Assembly (NCBI RefSeq): GCF_002251855.1
Contig: NZ_NOXW01000022.1
Coordinates: 434,001 to 498,000, forward strand
Source of the DNA: Rhodoferax sp. TH121
GTDB lineage: Bacteria; Pseudomonadota; Gammaproteobacteria; Burkholderiales; Burkholderiaceae_C
Length of the DNA stretch: 64,000 nucleotides
Reading direction: 5' to 3'
The notes below the pieces were generated by a model. The model ran no database searches. It was not told the origin of the DNA and saw only the letters and a program-made list of their open reading frames with translations. Numbering within the stretch: the first letter of the stretch is position 1; every line of letters begins with the position of its first letter. Shown here piece by piece: positions 1-7,775 of the stretch. The translations under genes and the position numbers were made by a program.

Positions 1-643
1 GGTCAACCAGGAAGGCACCACACTGCTGATGGCCACACTGGGCATCACCTATTTCATGGAAGGCCTGGGCCAAACCATCTTTGGCAGCAACATTTACAAG
101 ATCGACATTGGCATGCCCAAGGACCCGGTGATGATTTTGGAGAGCGCGTTTGAGGGCGGCATCCTGATCAACAAGGAAGACTTTTATGCCGCTCTGATCG
201 CCGCCGCGCTGGTGGCGCTGCTCAGCGTCTTCTTCCAGAAAACCGCAACGGGCCGTGCCCTGCGCGCTGTGGCAGATGACCACCAGGCGGCACAAAGCAT
301 TGGTATTCCGCTCAACCGCATCTGGGTCATCGTCTGGTGTGTGGCGGGTGTGGTGGCGCTGGTGGCCGGCATGATCTGGGGCAGCAAGCTGGGGGTGCAG
401 TTTTCGCTGACCACTGTGGCCTTGCGTGCCTTGCCCGTGGTGATTTTGGGCGGCCTGACATCTGTGCCCGGCGCCATTGTGGGCGGCTTGATCATCGGCG
501 TGGGCGAGAAGCTCTCCGAGGTGTACCTCGGTCCCTATGTGGGTGGCGGTATCGAAATCTGGTTCGCCTATGTGTTGGCGCTTGGCTTCCTGCTGATCCG
601 CCCCCAGGGCCTGTTCGGCGAAAAAATCATCGACCGCGTGTAA
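1..643 (+). CDS. livH: Branched-chain amino acid-type ABC transporter permease (LivH), 5' truncated
   Basis: This is the C-terminal 213 residues of an inner-membrane permease; the reading frame is open from base 2, so the true start lies before the window. Hydrophobic segments alternate with short loops, and the EAA-like cytoplasmic stretch ATGRALRAVADD followed by AQSIGIP is typical of the LivH family. The end, RPQGLFGE, is also a family hallmark. It is followed 9 bases later by the LivM partner, so the two permeases form the channel of one importer. The missing second ATPase (LivG) is probably just upstream. The substrate may be a branched-chain amino acid or, given the acyl-CoA ligase in the cluster, an aromatic or other carboxylic acid; the sequence does not decide. 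Confidence 0.93.
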   Translation, partial: VNQEGTTLLMATLGITYFMEGLGQTIFGSNIYKIDIGMPKDPVMILESAFEGGILINKEDFYAALIAAALVALLSVFFQKTATGRALRAVADDHQAAQSIGIPLNRIWVIVWCVAGVVALVAGMIWGSKLGVQFSLTTVALRALPVVILGGLTSVPGAIVGGLIIGVGEKLSEVYLGPYVGGGIEIWFAYVLALGFLLIRPQGLFGEKIIDRV

Positions 644-652
644 GGGGACGAC

Positions 653-1729
653 ATGTTTTATAGAGAAAACGGCCAATTCAAAACCACGTACCGCGCGGAC
701 CAGCAGATTTTCCCCATCGCGCAGGACCGCATGGCCATCTTGGCCCTGCTGGTGGTGGGCTTTGCCGCAGTGCCCTTGCTGGCCAGTGACTACATGTTTC
801 GCGCCATCCTGATCCCCTTCCTCATCTTCTCGCTGGCGGCCGTTGGCGTGAACATCTTGGTGGGGTTTTGCGGGCAGATTTCGCTGGGGTCAGGCGCCTT
901 CATGGCGGTGGGGGCGTATGCGGCCTACAACTTCTTCGTGCGCATTGACGGCATGCCGCTGATCGTGGCTCTGTTGCTGGGCGGGGTGTGCTCCATGCTG
1001 TTTGGCATGGTGTTTGGCTTGCCCAGCTTGCGGGTCAAGGGGCTATATCTGGCAGTGGCCACGCTGGCGGCGCAGTTTTTTGCAGATTGGATGTTCCTGC
1101 GGATTCAATGGTTTACGAACCATTCCCCGTCAGGTTCGGTCTCGGTATCCAACCTGCAGGTGTTTGGCCTGTCGTTGGAAAGCCCGGTGGCCAAGTACCT
1201 GTTTTGCCTCACCTTGCTGGCCATCATTGCCTTGTTGGCCAAAAACCTGGTGCGCGGGGCGGTGGGGCGGGAGTGGATGGCCATCCGCGACATGGATGTG
1301 GCGGCCGCGGTGATTGGCATTCGCCCCATGTACGCCAAGCTCAGCGCGTTTGCGGTCAGCTCCTTCATTGTGGGCGTGGCCGGTGCATTGTGGGGCTTTA
1401 TCTACCTGGGTGCCTGGGAGCCAGCGGCCTTCTCGGTGGACCAGTCCTTCCGTCTGCTGTTCATGGTGATTATTGGCGGCATGGGTTCCATCATGGGCAG
1501 CTTCTTTGGTGCTGCCTTTATTGTGGTGCTGCCTATTTTTCTGAGCCAGGTTTTGCCCGTGTTGGCCAGCCTGTTCGGGATCGAGATTTCCACCGCTGGC
1601 ATTTCCCATGCTGAGCTGATGATCTTTGGCGGCCTGATTGTGTGGTTCCTGATTGTGGAGCCGCATGGTCTGGCCAAGCTGTGGTCGATTGGAAAACAGA
1701 AATTGCGTTTGTGGCCTTTCCCTCACTAA
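653..1729 (+). CDS. livM: Branched-chain amino acid-type ABC transporter permease (LivM)
   Basis: A 358-residue polytopic membrane protein, the second permease of the Liv-type importer. About eight to ten hydrophobic segments run from roughly residue 25 to 340. The signature ILVGFCGQISLGSGAFMAVGAYAA near residues 70-95 and the cytoplasmic coupling loop GREWMAIRDMDVAAAVIGI near residues 205-225 are characteristic of LivM. The ATG at 653 comes 9 bases after the LivH stop, with a purine-rich AAGGGGACG as ribosome site. It ends 60 bases before the receptor gene. Length is normal for the family. Confidence 0.94.
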   Translation: MFYRENGQFKTTYRADQQIFPIAQDRMAILALLVVGFAAVPLLASDYMFRAILIPFLIFSLAAVGVNILVGFCGQISLGSGAFMAVGAYAAYNFFVRIDGMPLIVALLLGGVCSMLFGMVFGLPSLRVKGLYLAVATLAAQFFADWMFLRIQWFTNHSPSGSVSVSNLQVFGLSLESPVAKYLFCLTLLAIIALLAKNLVRGAVGREWMAIRDMDVAAAVIGIRPMYAKLSAFAVSSFIVGVAGALWGFIYLGAWEPAAFSVDQSFRLLFMVIIGGMGSIMGSFFGAAFIVVLPIFLSQVLPVLASLFGIEISTAGISHAELMIFGGLIVWFLIVEPHGLAKLWSIGKQKLRLWPFPH

Positions 1730-1789
1730 GACAGAAAAGCCTGGTTCCGCGTTCCCCCGTGCTTCAACACTTAATTACAGGAGAGACAA

Positions 1790-3109
1790 ATGAAGCTTTC
1801 TAAACTCGTTCTCGCAACCGTCGCGCTGGCCTCCGGGCTGGCGGCTGGCCAAGCCATCGCCCAGGCCAAGGAGCAGTTCATTCCGGTGCTGTCCTACCGC
1901 ACCGGGCCCTACGCGCCCAACGGCGTGCCATGGGCCAACGGCTATGTGGACTACATCAAGCTCACCAATGCGCGCGGTGGCATCAATGGCGTGAAGTTCA
2001 GTTTTGAAGAGTGCGAAACCGGCTACGACACGGCGCGTAGTGTGGAGTGCTACGAACGCCTCAAGGGCAAGGGTGCTTCCTTTGTGCAGCCCCTGTCCAC
2101 CGGCGCCACCTTTGCGATTACCGAAAAAGCCCCTGCCGACAAGATCCCTGTTGTGACGGTGGGCTATGGCCGTAGCGAGAGTGCGGACGGCTCGGTGTTC
2201 AAGTGGAACTTCCCGATCGCCGGCACCTACTGGGTTGCCGCCGACGCCATCATGCAAGCCATCGCCAAGAAGGAAGGCGGCTTTGACAAGCTCAAGGGCA
2301 AGAAGATTTCGCTGGTCTACCACGACAGCCCTTTCGGCAAAGAACCCATCCCGTTGCTGCAAGAGCGCGCGGCCATGCATGGCTTCAACCTGACGCTGCT
2401 GCCCGTGACGGCACCTGGCGTGGAGCAAAAAGCCACCTGGCTGCAAGTGCGCCAGAACCGCCCGGACTACGTTGTGTTGTGGGGCTGGGGCATCATGAAC
2501 AGCACCGCCATCAAAGAAGCGCAAGCCACCGGCTACCCGCGCGAAAAGATGTATGGCGTGTGGTGGGCGGGTGCCGAGCCGGATGTGAAAGACGTGGCTG
2601 ATGGCGCCAAGGGCTACAACGCCGTGACCATGCAGCACGGTGCCGAACCCAACTCCAAGTTGGTGAAGGACGTGATGGCCATGGTGCACGGCAAAGGCCA
2701 GGGCACCGGACCCAAGGAAGAGGTGGGTCAGGTGCTTTATATGCGCGGAGCCATGAGCGCGATGCTCGCGATTGAAGGTGTGCGTGCAGCGCAAGACCGC
2801 TTTGGCAAGGGCAAGGTCATGACCGGCGAGCAAGTGCGTTGGGGCCTGGAGAACCTGAACCTGACCCAGCCCAAGCTGGATGCTTTGGGCTTTGCCGGTG
2901 TGATGCGCCCCATCAGTACCTCCTGTGTGGACCACATGGGTGCGTCGTGGGCCCGTATCCACACCTGGGATGGCAAGGCTTGGCAGTTCACCTCCGACTG
3001 GTTGCAGGGTGATGAGCAAATCATCAAACCTTTGGTCAAGACCACTGCCGCCAAATACGCTGCCGAGAAGAAGCTGACTGCCCGCACCCCAGCGGACTGC
3101 CAATCCTGA
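1790..3109 (+). CDS. ABC transporter periplasmic substrate-binding protein (Liv type)
   Basis: A 439-residue periplasmic receptor of the type I Liv/aromatic-acid binding fold. Residues 1-24 are a Sec signal peptide (basic start, hydrophobic core, AIA before the cut). The mature part begins with the ligand-fold strand FIPVLSYRTGPYAPNGVPWANG, then shows GGINGVKFSFEECETGYD, as in receptors of this group. It is longer than classical LivK (about 370 residues) and closer to receptors found beside AMP-binding acyl-CoA ligases. A strong ribosome site (AGGAGAG) precedes the ATG. Two stem-loops sit between this gene and livF and could stabilise this upstream message. The ligand is not known. Confidence 0.9.
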   Translation: MKLSKLVLATVALASGLAAGQAIAQAKEQFIPVLSYRTGPYAPNGVPWANGYVDYIKLTNARGGINGVKFSFEECETGYDTARSVECYERLKGKGASFVQPLSTGATFAITEKAPADKIPVVTVGYGRSESADGSVFKWNFPIAGTYWVAADAIMQAIAKKEGGFDKLKGKKISLVYHDSPFGKEPIPLLQERAAMHGFNLTLLPVTAPGVEQKATWLQVRQNRPDYVVLWGWGIMNSTAIKEAQATGYPREKMYGVWWAGAEPDVKDVADGAKGYNAVTMQHGAEPNSKLVKDVMAMVHGKGQGTGPKEEVGQVLYMRGAMSAMLAIEGVRAAQDRFGKGKVMTGEQVRWGLENLNLTQPKLDALGFAGVMRPISTSCVDHMGASWARIHTWDGKAWQFTSDWLQGDEQIIKPLVKTTAAKYAAEKKLTARTPADCQS

Positions 3110-3161
3110 TTTGCGAAGCAAGTCAGGTTGGCTTTGCCTGTATTGACGGCATCCACCCCAA

Positions 3162-3240
3162 CCCCTTCCGCCAAGCGGGAGGGGCAGCAGCCCTCACGGG
3201 CCGCCAATCGACAGGCTTGCTGCGCAGGTCTGTCGATTGG
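3162..3240 (+). promoter_or_regulatory. Two consecutive stem-loops between receptor and ATPase genes
   Basis: Bases 3162-3184 can pair as a 10-bp stem (one G-T wobble) around the loop CAA. Bases 3204-3214 and 3230-3240 are a perfect 11-bp inverted repeat, CCAATCGACAG with CTGTCGATTGG, around a 15-base loop. No U-tract follows, so neither is a canonical terminator. In operons where the receptor is needed in excess, intergenic stems often protect the 3' end of the receptor message; that role here is inference. Confidence 0.45.
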
Positions 3241-3255
3241 TAAAGGCAACGATCT

Positions 3256-4065
3256 ATGGACACTAAAAACATCGTTCTCAACGTGAATGGCATCGAGGTC
3301 ATTTACAACCACGTCATCCTGGTGCTCAAGGGGGTGTCGCTGCAGGTGCCGGAGGGTGGCATCGTCGCCATCCTCGGCGGCAACGGGGCGGGCAAGACCA
3401 CCACGCTGCGCGCGGTGAGCAACCTGCTGGCCGGTGAGCGCGGTGCGGTGACCAAGGGCAGTATCGAACTGCGCGGTGAGCGCATCGAGAACCTGAGCCC
3501 GGCCGACCTGGTGCAGCGGGGCGTGGTGCAGGTGATGGAAGGCCGCCACTGCTTTGCCCACCTGACGATTGAAGAAAACCTGTTGACCGGAGGCTACACA
3601 CGCAAGAGCAAGGCCGAGGTGGCGGCCAACCTGGAGAAGGTCTACACCTATTTCCCGCGCCTCAAGACCCGCCGTGCTAGCCAGGCGGCCTACACCTCGG
3701 GCGGCGAGCAACAGATGTGTGCCATCGGCCGGGCGCTGATGGCCAACCCCAGCATGGTGTTATTGGACGAGCCTTCGATGGGCCTGGCGCCACAGATTGT
3801 GGAGGAAGTGTTTGAGATTGTGAAAGACCTCAATGCCAAAGAGAAGGTCACCTTCCTGCTGGCGGAGCAGAACACGAATATGGCGCTCAAGTACGCCGAC
3901 TACGGTTACATCATGGAGAGTGGCCGCGTGGTGATGGACGGCGCCGCCGAGGACCTGCGCAGCAATGAGGACGTGAAAGAGTTCTACCTGGGCGTGGGTG
4001 GTGGCGAGCGCAAGAGCTTCAAGGATGTGAAGAGCTACAAGCGCCGCAAGCGCTGGCTGGCTTGA
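3256..4065 (+). CDS. livF: Branched-chain amino acid-type ABC transporter ATP-binding protein (LivF)
   Basis: A 269-residue cytoplasmic ATPase that powers the Liv-type importer. The Walker A motif is GGNGAGKT at residues 41-48. The ABC signature appears as TSGGEQQM near residue 152, with Ser-Gly-Gly-Glu-Gln kept, and Walker B is VLLDEPSMGL just after. A D-loop and an H-loop-like position (AEQNTNMAL, where LivF proteins have Gln-Asn) follow. It is 30 residues longer than E. coli LivF because of a basic C-terminal tail rich in Lys and Arg. It is preceded by AAGG 9 bases before the ATG and lies 146 bases after the receptor gene. Confidence 0.93.
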   Translation: MDTKNIVLNVNGIEVIYNHVILVLKGVSLQVPEGGIVAILGGNGAGKTTTLRAVSNLLAGERGAVTKGSIELRGERIENLSPADLVQRGVVQVMEGRHCFAHLTIEENLLTGGYTRKSKAEVAANLEKVYTYFPRLKTRRASQAAYTSGGEQQMCAIGRALMANPSMVLLDEPSMGLAPQIVEEVFEIVKDLNAKEKVTFLLAEQNTNMALKYADYGYIMESGRVVMDGAAEDLRSNEDVKEFYLGVGGGERKSFKDVKSYKRRKRWLA

Positions 4066-4130
4066 TTTTGCTATCAACTTTATAGCTGTTAACGCATGTT
4101 TCACGCGGGCTGTAGCCCTAAAACACCCTT
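4064..4130 (+). repeat. Short intergenic repeat, copy 1 (TAGCTG core)
   Basis: The segment after livF contains TTTTGCTATCAA followed by TATAGCTGTTAACGCATG and a C-rich tail ending CCTAAAAC. The same arrangement (a GCTAT half, an ATAGCTGnTTnCGCA core, then a C/G-rich half with CCTAAA) recurs at 7379-7427, 53177-53232 and, inverted, 54739-54803. It matches a dispersed repeat that I recall being common in Comamonadaceae genomes. No coding potential is seen in it. Confidence 0.55.
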
Positions 4131-4151
4131 AAAGCCCCTCGGCAGCCCACC

Positions 4152-5405
4152 ATGACACGCACCTACGACGCCCTGGAAACCCGATCCCCCGCTGAGCGCG
4201 AAGCCGCGTTGATGGCGGCCCTGCCCGCGCAAGTGGCACATGCCCAGCGCAGCGCTCCGGCCTTTGCCCGCATTCTGGCGGGGGTGGATGCCAGCCATGT
4301 GGTCGACCGTGCCGCTTTGGCTAAGTTGCCGGTCACGCGCAAAACTGAGTTGCAGGCGCTGCAGCAGGCGGCACGCGAGCAGGGCGGCAATGTGTTTGGC
4401 GGCTTCAGCGCGCTGGGCTTTGGTGCGGCCATGCCGCGGGTGTTTGCCAGCCCTGGCCCGATCTATGAGCCCGAAGGCACCACCAAAGACTACTGGCGCA
4501 TGGCCCGTGCGATGTATGCAGCCGGATTTCGGTCCGGCGAACTGATCCACAACAGCTTCAGCTACCACTTTGTACCTGCAGGCTCCATGATGGAGACTGG
4601 CGCCCACGCTTTGGGTTGCACGGTTTTCCCCGGCGGCACCGGCCAGACCGAGCAGCAGGTGCTGGCGATGCGCGAGCTGCAGCCTGCGGGCTACATCGGC
4701 ACACCCAGTTTCCTCAAGATCATTCTGGAGAAAGCCTTGGAAATGGGGGTGAGCATTCCGAGCGTCACCAAAGCCATGTTTGGTGGCGAGGCGTTTCCGC
4801 CGTCTCTGCGCGACTGGTTTATGGAACGTGGGGTGGACGGCTACCAGTGCTACGCCACGGCCGACTTGGGACTCATTGCCTACGAGACCACTGCCCGAGA
4901 AGGCTTGGTGCTAGACGAAGGTGTGATCGTGGAGATCGTGCGCCCCGGCACCGGCGATCCGGTGGCTGACGGTGAGGTGGGTGAGGTCGTGGTGACCACC
5001 ATGGGCTCAGGCTATCCCTTGGTGCGGTTTGGCACGGGTGATCTGTCGGCCGTGCTGGCGGGGCCCTGTCCCACGGGCCGCACCAACACCCGTATCAAGG
5101 GCTGGATGGGCCGGGCCGACCAGACCACCAAGGTGCGTGGCATGTTTGTGCACGCCAAGCAGGTGGACGAAATTGCCAAGCGCTTCGCCGAGGTGCTGCG
5201 CGCGCGGCTGGTGGTGAGCGGAGAGATGGCCAGCGATGCCATGGCGCTGCATATCGAAGTGCAGGGCAGCCCGGAGGGGCTGGCCAGCCGGGTGGGCGAC
5301 GCCATCCGCGACGTGACCAAATTGCGTGGCGATGTGGTGCTGGTGGCGCCAGGCAGTTTGCCCAACGACGGCAAGGTGATTGAGGATGCACGCAGCTACC
5401 GCTAA
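4152..5405 (+). CDS. Phenylacetate-CoA ligase-like acyl-CoA ligase (PaaK family)
   Basis: A 417-residue member of the ANL adenylate-forming family, closest in layout to PaaK-type ligases that activate a carboxylic acid with ATP and then CoA. Visible motifs are the acceptor-like CYATADLGLIAYE, the acid-binding FGTGDLSAVL, and the hinge and C-terminal domain entry RIKGWMGRADQTTKVRGMFVHAKQVDEI. The classical Ser/Thr/Gly-rich phosphate loop (SSGTTG) is not recognisable; the nearest equivalent is EPEGTTKDYWR. The gene lies 86 bases after livF, so it probably activates the acid that the transporter imports. The substrate is unassigned; aromatic acids are the first guess. Confidence 0.8.
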   Translation: MTRTYDALETRSPAEREAALMAALPAQVAHAQRSAPAFARILAGVDASHVVDRAALAKLPVTRKTELQALQQAAREQGGNVFGGFSALGFGAAMPRVFASPGPIYEPEGTTKDYWRMARAMYAAGFRSGELIHNSFSYHFVPAGSMMETGAHALGCTVFPGGTGQTEQQVLAMRELQPAGYIGTPSFLKIILEKALEMGVSIPSVTKAMFGGEAFPPSLRDWFMERGVDGYQCYATADLGLIAYETTAREGLVLDEGVIVEIVRPGTGDPVADGEVGEVVVTTMGSGYPLVRFGTGDLSAVLAGPCPTGRTNTRIKGWMGRADQTTKVRGMFVHAKQVDEIAKRFAEVLRARLVVSGEMASDAMALHIEVQGSPEGLASRVGDAIRDVTKLRGDVVLVAPGSLPNDGKVIEDARSYR

Positions 5406-5607
5406 CGCGACGTGCTCCCCGCTTTCAAGGGCTAGGGTTTTCCCGAGCTGTTGAACACCACAGTTACCAAGCCACCTGGGCCCGGATACTCTTCGCGCGG
5501 CCTGTTAGGAATCGGAATTTTTTAACCCCTGGCGCGCTAGGTGCTTTTTGCATGGCAGCGCATTGCGGGGCACGCTAGACTGTTCACATTAACTAGGAGA
5601 CTGACCC

Positions 5608-6579
5608 ATGAAAAAACTGCTCGTCGTTGCGGCTGCTTTGGCTGCTGTTGGTGCCCACGCACAAGACTATCCGGCTAAGCCTATCTCTTTTGTAGTGCCC
5701 TTCGCCGCCGGCGGCCCCACCGACCGCGTGGCCCGTGACCTGGCGGAAGCCATGCGCAAGCCGCTGGGTGGCGTGAGCATCATCATTGACAACGTGGCTG
5801 GCGCAGGCAGCTCCATCGGCACCAACAAGGTCGCCAAGGCTGCGCCTGATGGTTACACCTTGCTGGTGAACCACATTGCCATGGGCACCATGCCCTCTTT
5901 GCTGCGCAACATGCCTTTCAAGGTGGAGTCGGACTTCGAGTACGTAGGCATGATCAACGACGTTCCCATGACCCTGATCGGCCGCCCCACGCTGCCCGCC
6001 CAGAACTACAAAGACCTGAGCGGCTGGATTGCCCAGAACAAGGGCAAGATCAACCTGGGTAACGCCGGTATCGGCTCTGCGTCCCACCTCTGCGGTCTGT
6101 TGTTCCAGAACGCTGTGGCTACGGACATGACCACCGTTCCCTACAAGGGCACTGCGCCCGCCATGACCGACCTGATGGGCGGCCAGATCGACCTGATGTG
6201 TGACCAGACCACCAACACCACACAACAGATTGAAGGCAAGAAAGTGATTGCTTATGCGGTCACCACGTCCAAGCCCCTGACCACGCCCGCCCTCAAGAGC
6301 CTGCCCACCTTGCAGGACTCCGGCTTGAAGGGGTTTGAAGTGACCATCTGGCACGGCATCTATGCCCCCAAGGGCACACCGGCTGACGTGTTGGCCAAGC
6401 TCAATGCCGCCTTGAAGACCGCCCTGAAAGACCCCGACTTCATCAAGAAGCAGGAAGCCCTGGGTGCCGTGGTGATCACCGACAAGCGTGTGGAGCCTGC
6501 AGAGCACAAGAAGTTTGTGGCTGCTGAAATTGCCAAGTGGAGCCCCGTGATCAAGGCCGCTGGTGTCTACGCCGACTAA
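5608..6579 (+). CDS. Tripartite tricarboxylate transporter receptor (Bug/TctC family)
   Basis: A 323-residue periplasmic solute receptor. Residues 1-18 form a signal peptide ending AHA before QDYPAKP. The Bug signature FVVPFAAGGPTDRVAR and the ligand-loop region GAGSSIGTNKVAKAAPDGYTLL are both present, and PYKGTAPAMTDLMGGQIDL is the standard second-domain motif. A good AGGAG precedes the ATG. Beta-proteobacteria carry dozens of orphan Bug receptors, and no TctA or TctB membrane gene is beside this one, so its ligand and partner cannot be read from context. The 200-base gap before it holds no gene that I can see. Confidence 0.93.
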   Translation: MKKLLVVAAALAAVGAHAQDYPAKPISFVVPFAAGGPTDRVARDLAEAMRKPLGGVSIIIDNVAGAGSSIGTNKVAKAAPDGYTLLVNHIAMGTMPSLLRNMPFKVESDFEYVGMINDVPMTLIGRPTLPAQNYKDLSGWIAQNKGKINLGNAGIGSASHLCGLLFQNAVATDMTTVPYKGTAPAMTDLMGGQIDLMCDQTTNTTQQIEGKKVIAYAVTTSKPLTTPALKSLPTLQDSGLKGFEVTIWHGIYAPKGTPADVLAKLNAALKTALKDPDFIKKQEALGAVVITDKRVEPAEHKKFVAAEIAKWSPVIKAAGVYAD

Positions 6580-6620
6580 GCTTGCCAATCTGTGCCCCGT
6601 GAGGGGCTGAGACTCCCCTT

Positions 6621-6660
6621 CGTCTGGTGGTGCCTAGGTGCCCCAGACGATTTCTTTTTG
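6621..6660 (+). terminator. Possible terminator after the Bug receptor gene
   Basis: CGTCTGG at 6621-6627 pairs with CCAGACG at 6643-6649 and is followed by ATTTCTTTTT. It is positioned 40 bases after the receptor stop on the plus strand. It overlaps the 3' end of the convergent DUF1840 gene, and the 15-base loop is long, so the call is tentative. Confidence 0.35.
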
Positions 6661-6963
6661 TGCCTTCAGGCTGCGTTGCAGCATGTCCAGCAAGGGCATG
6701 GCGCGCTGGCGCAGCGAGATACCCGGGGTGTGGGCGTCTGCACCGTGCGCTTGCGCTTCCAGTGCGGCCTGGGCCCGCTGGGCTTCTTCTTGTGCAATGG
6801 CGGCCTCCAGCGCCGCCTTTGCAGCAGGCATATCTTCTGGCAGGAGGATGCCTTTGGCGGGTACACCTTCCTCGAACTTGCCCCAGATCTGCAGGATCTG
6901 GCGACCATTGGGTTCGAGCATGATGACGTCGCTGGTGACTTTGGACTTGAACTTGTAGAGCAT
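6634..6963 (-). CDS. DUF1840 family protein
   Basis: A 109-residue cytoplasmic protein of unknown function, recognised from its start MLYKFKSKVTSDVIML and the following GRQILQIWGKFEEGVPAKGIL, typical of DUF1840 proteins found mainly in Burkholderiales. The middle (residues 45-80) is Ala/Glu/Gln-rich and probably helical, and the end returns to a conserved RQRAMPLLDMLQRSL. It is transcribed away from the PHA-granule gene at 7039, leaving a 75-base divergent control region. No function is proposed. Confidence 0.85.
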   Translation of the reverse strand: MLYKFKSKVTSDVIMLEPNGRQILQIWGKFEEGVPAKGILLPEDMPAAKAALEAAIAQEEAQRAQAALEAQAHGADAHTPGISLRQRAMPLLDMLQRSLKAQKEIVWGT

Positions 6964-7038
6964 GGCGTTGGACTCCGGTTTTATGGTGCAATGTGCCCAC
7001 TCTTTTACCCCAAATACATTTCACCTAGGAGCAGCACC

Positions 7039-7365
7039 GTGGCAGACCTTCACATTCTTCGCGAACACACCCTGGGCCTGGCAGGCGCCCGCAAGATTGC
7101 TTTTGAATGGGCGGAGCAAGTGGAGCAAGAGTTCGACATGGAGTGTGTGTATGCCGAGGGCAAGACTGAGGACGAAGTGAGCTTCAAGCGCTCGGGAGTC
7201 AACGGGACCCTCTTGGTGACCAAGGACCAGTTTGAGCTGAACGCCAAGCTGGGTTTTTTGCTGGGCGTTTTCAAAGACAAGATTGAGGCCGAGATTGTCA
7301 AGAACCTGGACCAGCTGCTGGTTCCCAAGAGCGCCAAGCCCACTGCGGCGGCGAAAAAAAAGTAG
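7039..7365 (+). CDS. Polyhydroxyalkanoic acid system family protein
   Basis: A 108-residue protein of the PHA_gran_rgn family, small proteins linked to polyhydroxyalkanoate granules. The GTG at 7039 is chosen because TAGGAG lies 8-13 bases before it and the protein then begins ADLHILREHTLGLAGARKIAFEWAEQ, the family's usual N-terminus; a longer in-frame reading exists but has no ribosome site. The central FDMECVYAEG and FKRSGVNGTLLVT strands fit the compact fold. The end is Lys/Ala-rich. The stop codon lies inside a terminator hairpin. Neighbours suggest a storage-lipid context. Confidence 0.85.
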   Translation: MADLHILREHTLGLAGARKIAFEWAEQVEQEFDMECVYAEGKTEDEVSFKRSGVNGTLLVTKDQFELNAKLGFLLGVFKDKIEAEIVKNLDQLLVPKSAKPTAAAKKK

Positions 7366-7384
7366 CGCCAGGCGCTACTTTTTT
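7356..7384 (+). terminator. Rho-independent terminator overlapping the stop codon of the PHA-granule gene
   Basis: AGTAGCGC at 7361-7368 pairs with GCGCTACT at 7372-7379 around the loop CAG, flanked by an A-run on the left and TTTTT on the right. It can work on both strands. The TAG stop of the upstream gene (7363-7365) is part of the stem. Confidence 0.85.
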
Positions 7385-7427
7385 GATAGCTGCTTACGCA
7401 GCAAATACGAGGGCAGGGGCCTGATTT
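7379..7427 (+). repeat. Short intergenic repeat, copy 2 (TAGCTG core)
   Basis: TTTTTGATAGCTGCTTACGCAG followed by a G-rich half GAGGGCAGGGGCCTGATTT resembles the copies at 4064 and 53177. It fills the gap between the PHA-granule gene and the convergent acyl-CoA-binding protein gene and directly abuts the terminator. Confidence 0.55.
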
Positions 7428-7680
7428 AGCTCAAAGATTCGATCAGGTCGATGTACTGCTGCATCGCGTCGTCGCTGCTGGTGCCCTTGAAACCATTCCA
7501 AGCGTCCCACTTGGCGCGGCCCACCATATCGGCGAAGCCGGGCTTCTTTTCGGCGTTGTCACCGGCGGTGGCTTGTTTGTAGAGCGCGTAAATCTTGAGC
7601 AGGGTGCCGTTGTCAGGGCGTTCGCTCAGGTTTTTGGAATTTGCAACGGCGGCTTCAAAAGCGGCTTTCAGGTCGGCCAT
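7426..7680 (-). CDS. Acyl-CoA-binding protein (ACBP)
   Basis: An 84-residue four-helix protein that binds long-chain acyl-CoA esters in the cytosol. Family residues are visible: LKIYALYKQATAGDN, then KPGFADMVGRAKWDAWNGFKG with the conserved KWDAW. The start at 7680 (ADLKAAF) is preferred over the ATG four codons upstream because GGAGA lies 5 bases before it. Bacterial ACBP is not universal. Its position, divergent from a wax ester synthase gene, suggests it delivers acyl-CoA to that enzyme or buffers the pool. Confidence 0.93.
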   Translation of the reverse strand: MADLKAAFEAAVANSKNLSERPDNGTLLKIYALYKQATAGDNAEKKPGFADMVGRAKWDAWNGFKGTSSDDAMQQYIDLIESLS

Positions 7681-7775
7681 GGTGTTCTCCATTGATGGTT
7701 ACCCGCGTATCTTAAGGGGCGTTTTCACTGCAGAATAGGCAAGCGCCCCCAACCCCTGTTTAGCCCGGAGAATCC

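Noticed and set aside
5548-5581. Promoter before the Bug receptor gene (TTGCAT and TAGACT)
   Set aside because: The spacing of 22 bases is too long for a sigma-70 promoter, and no better pair was found.
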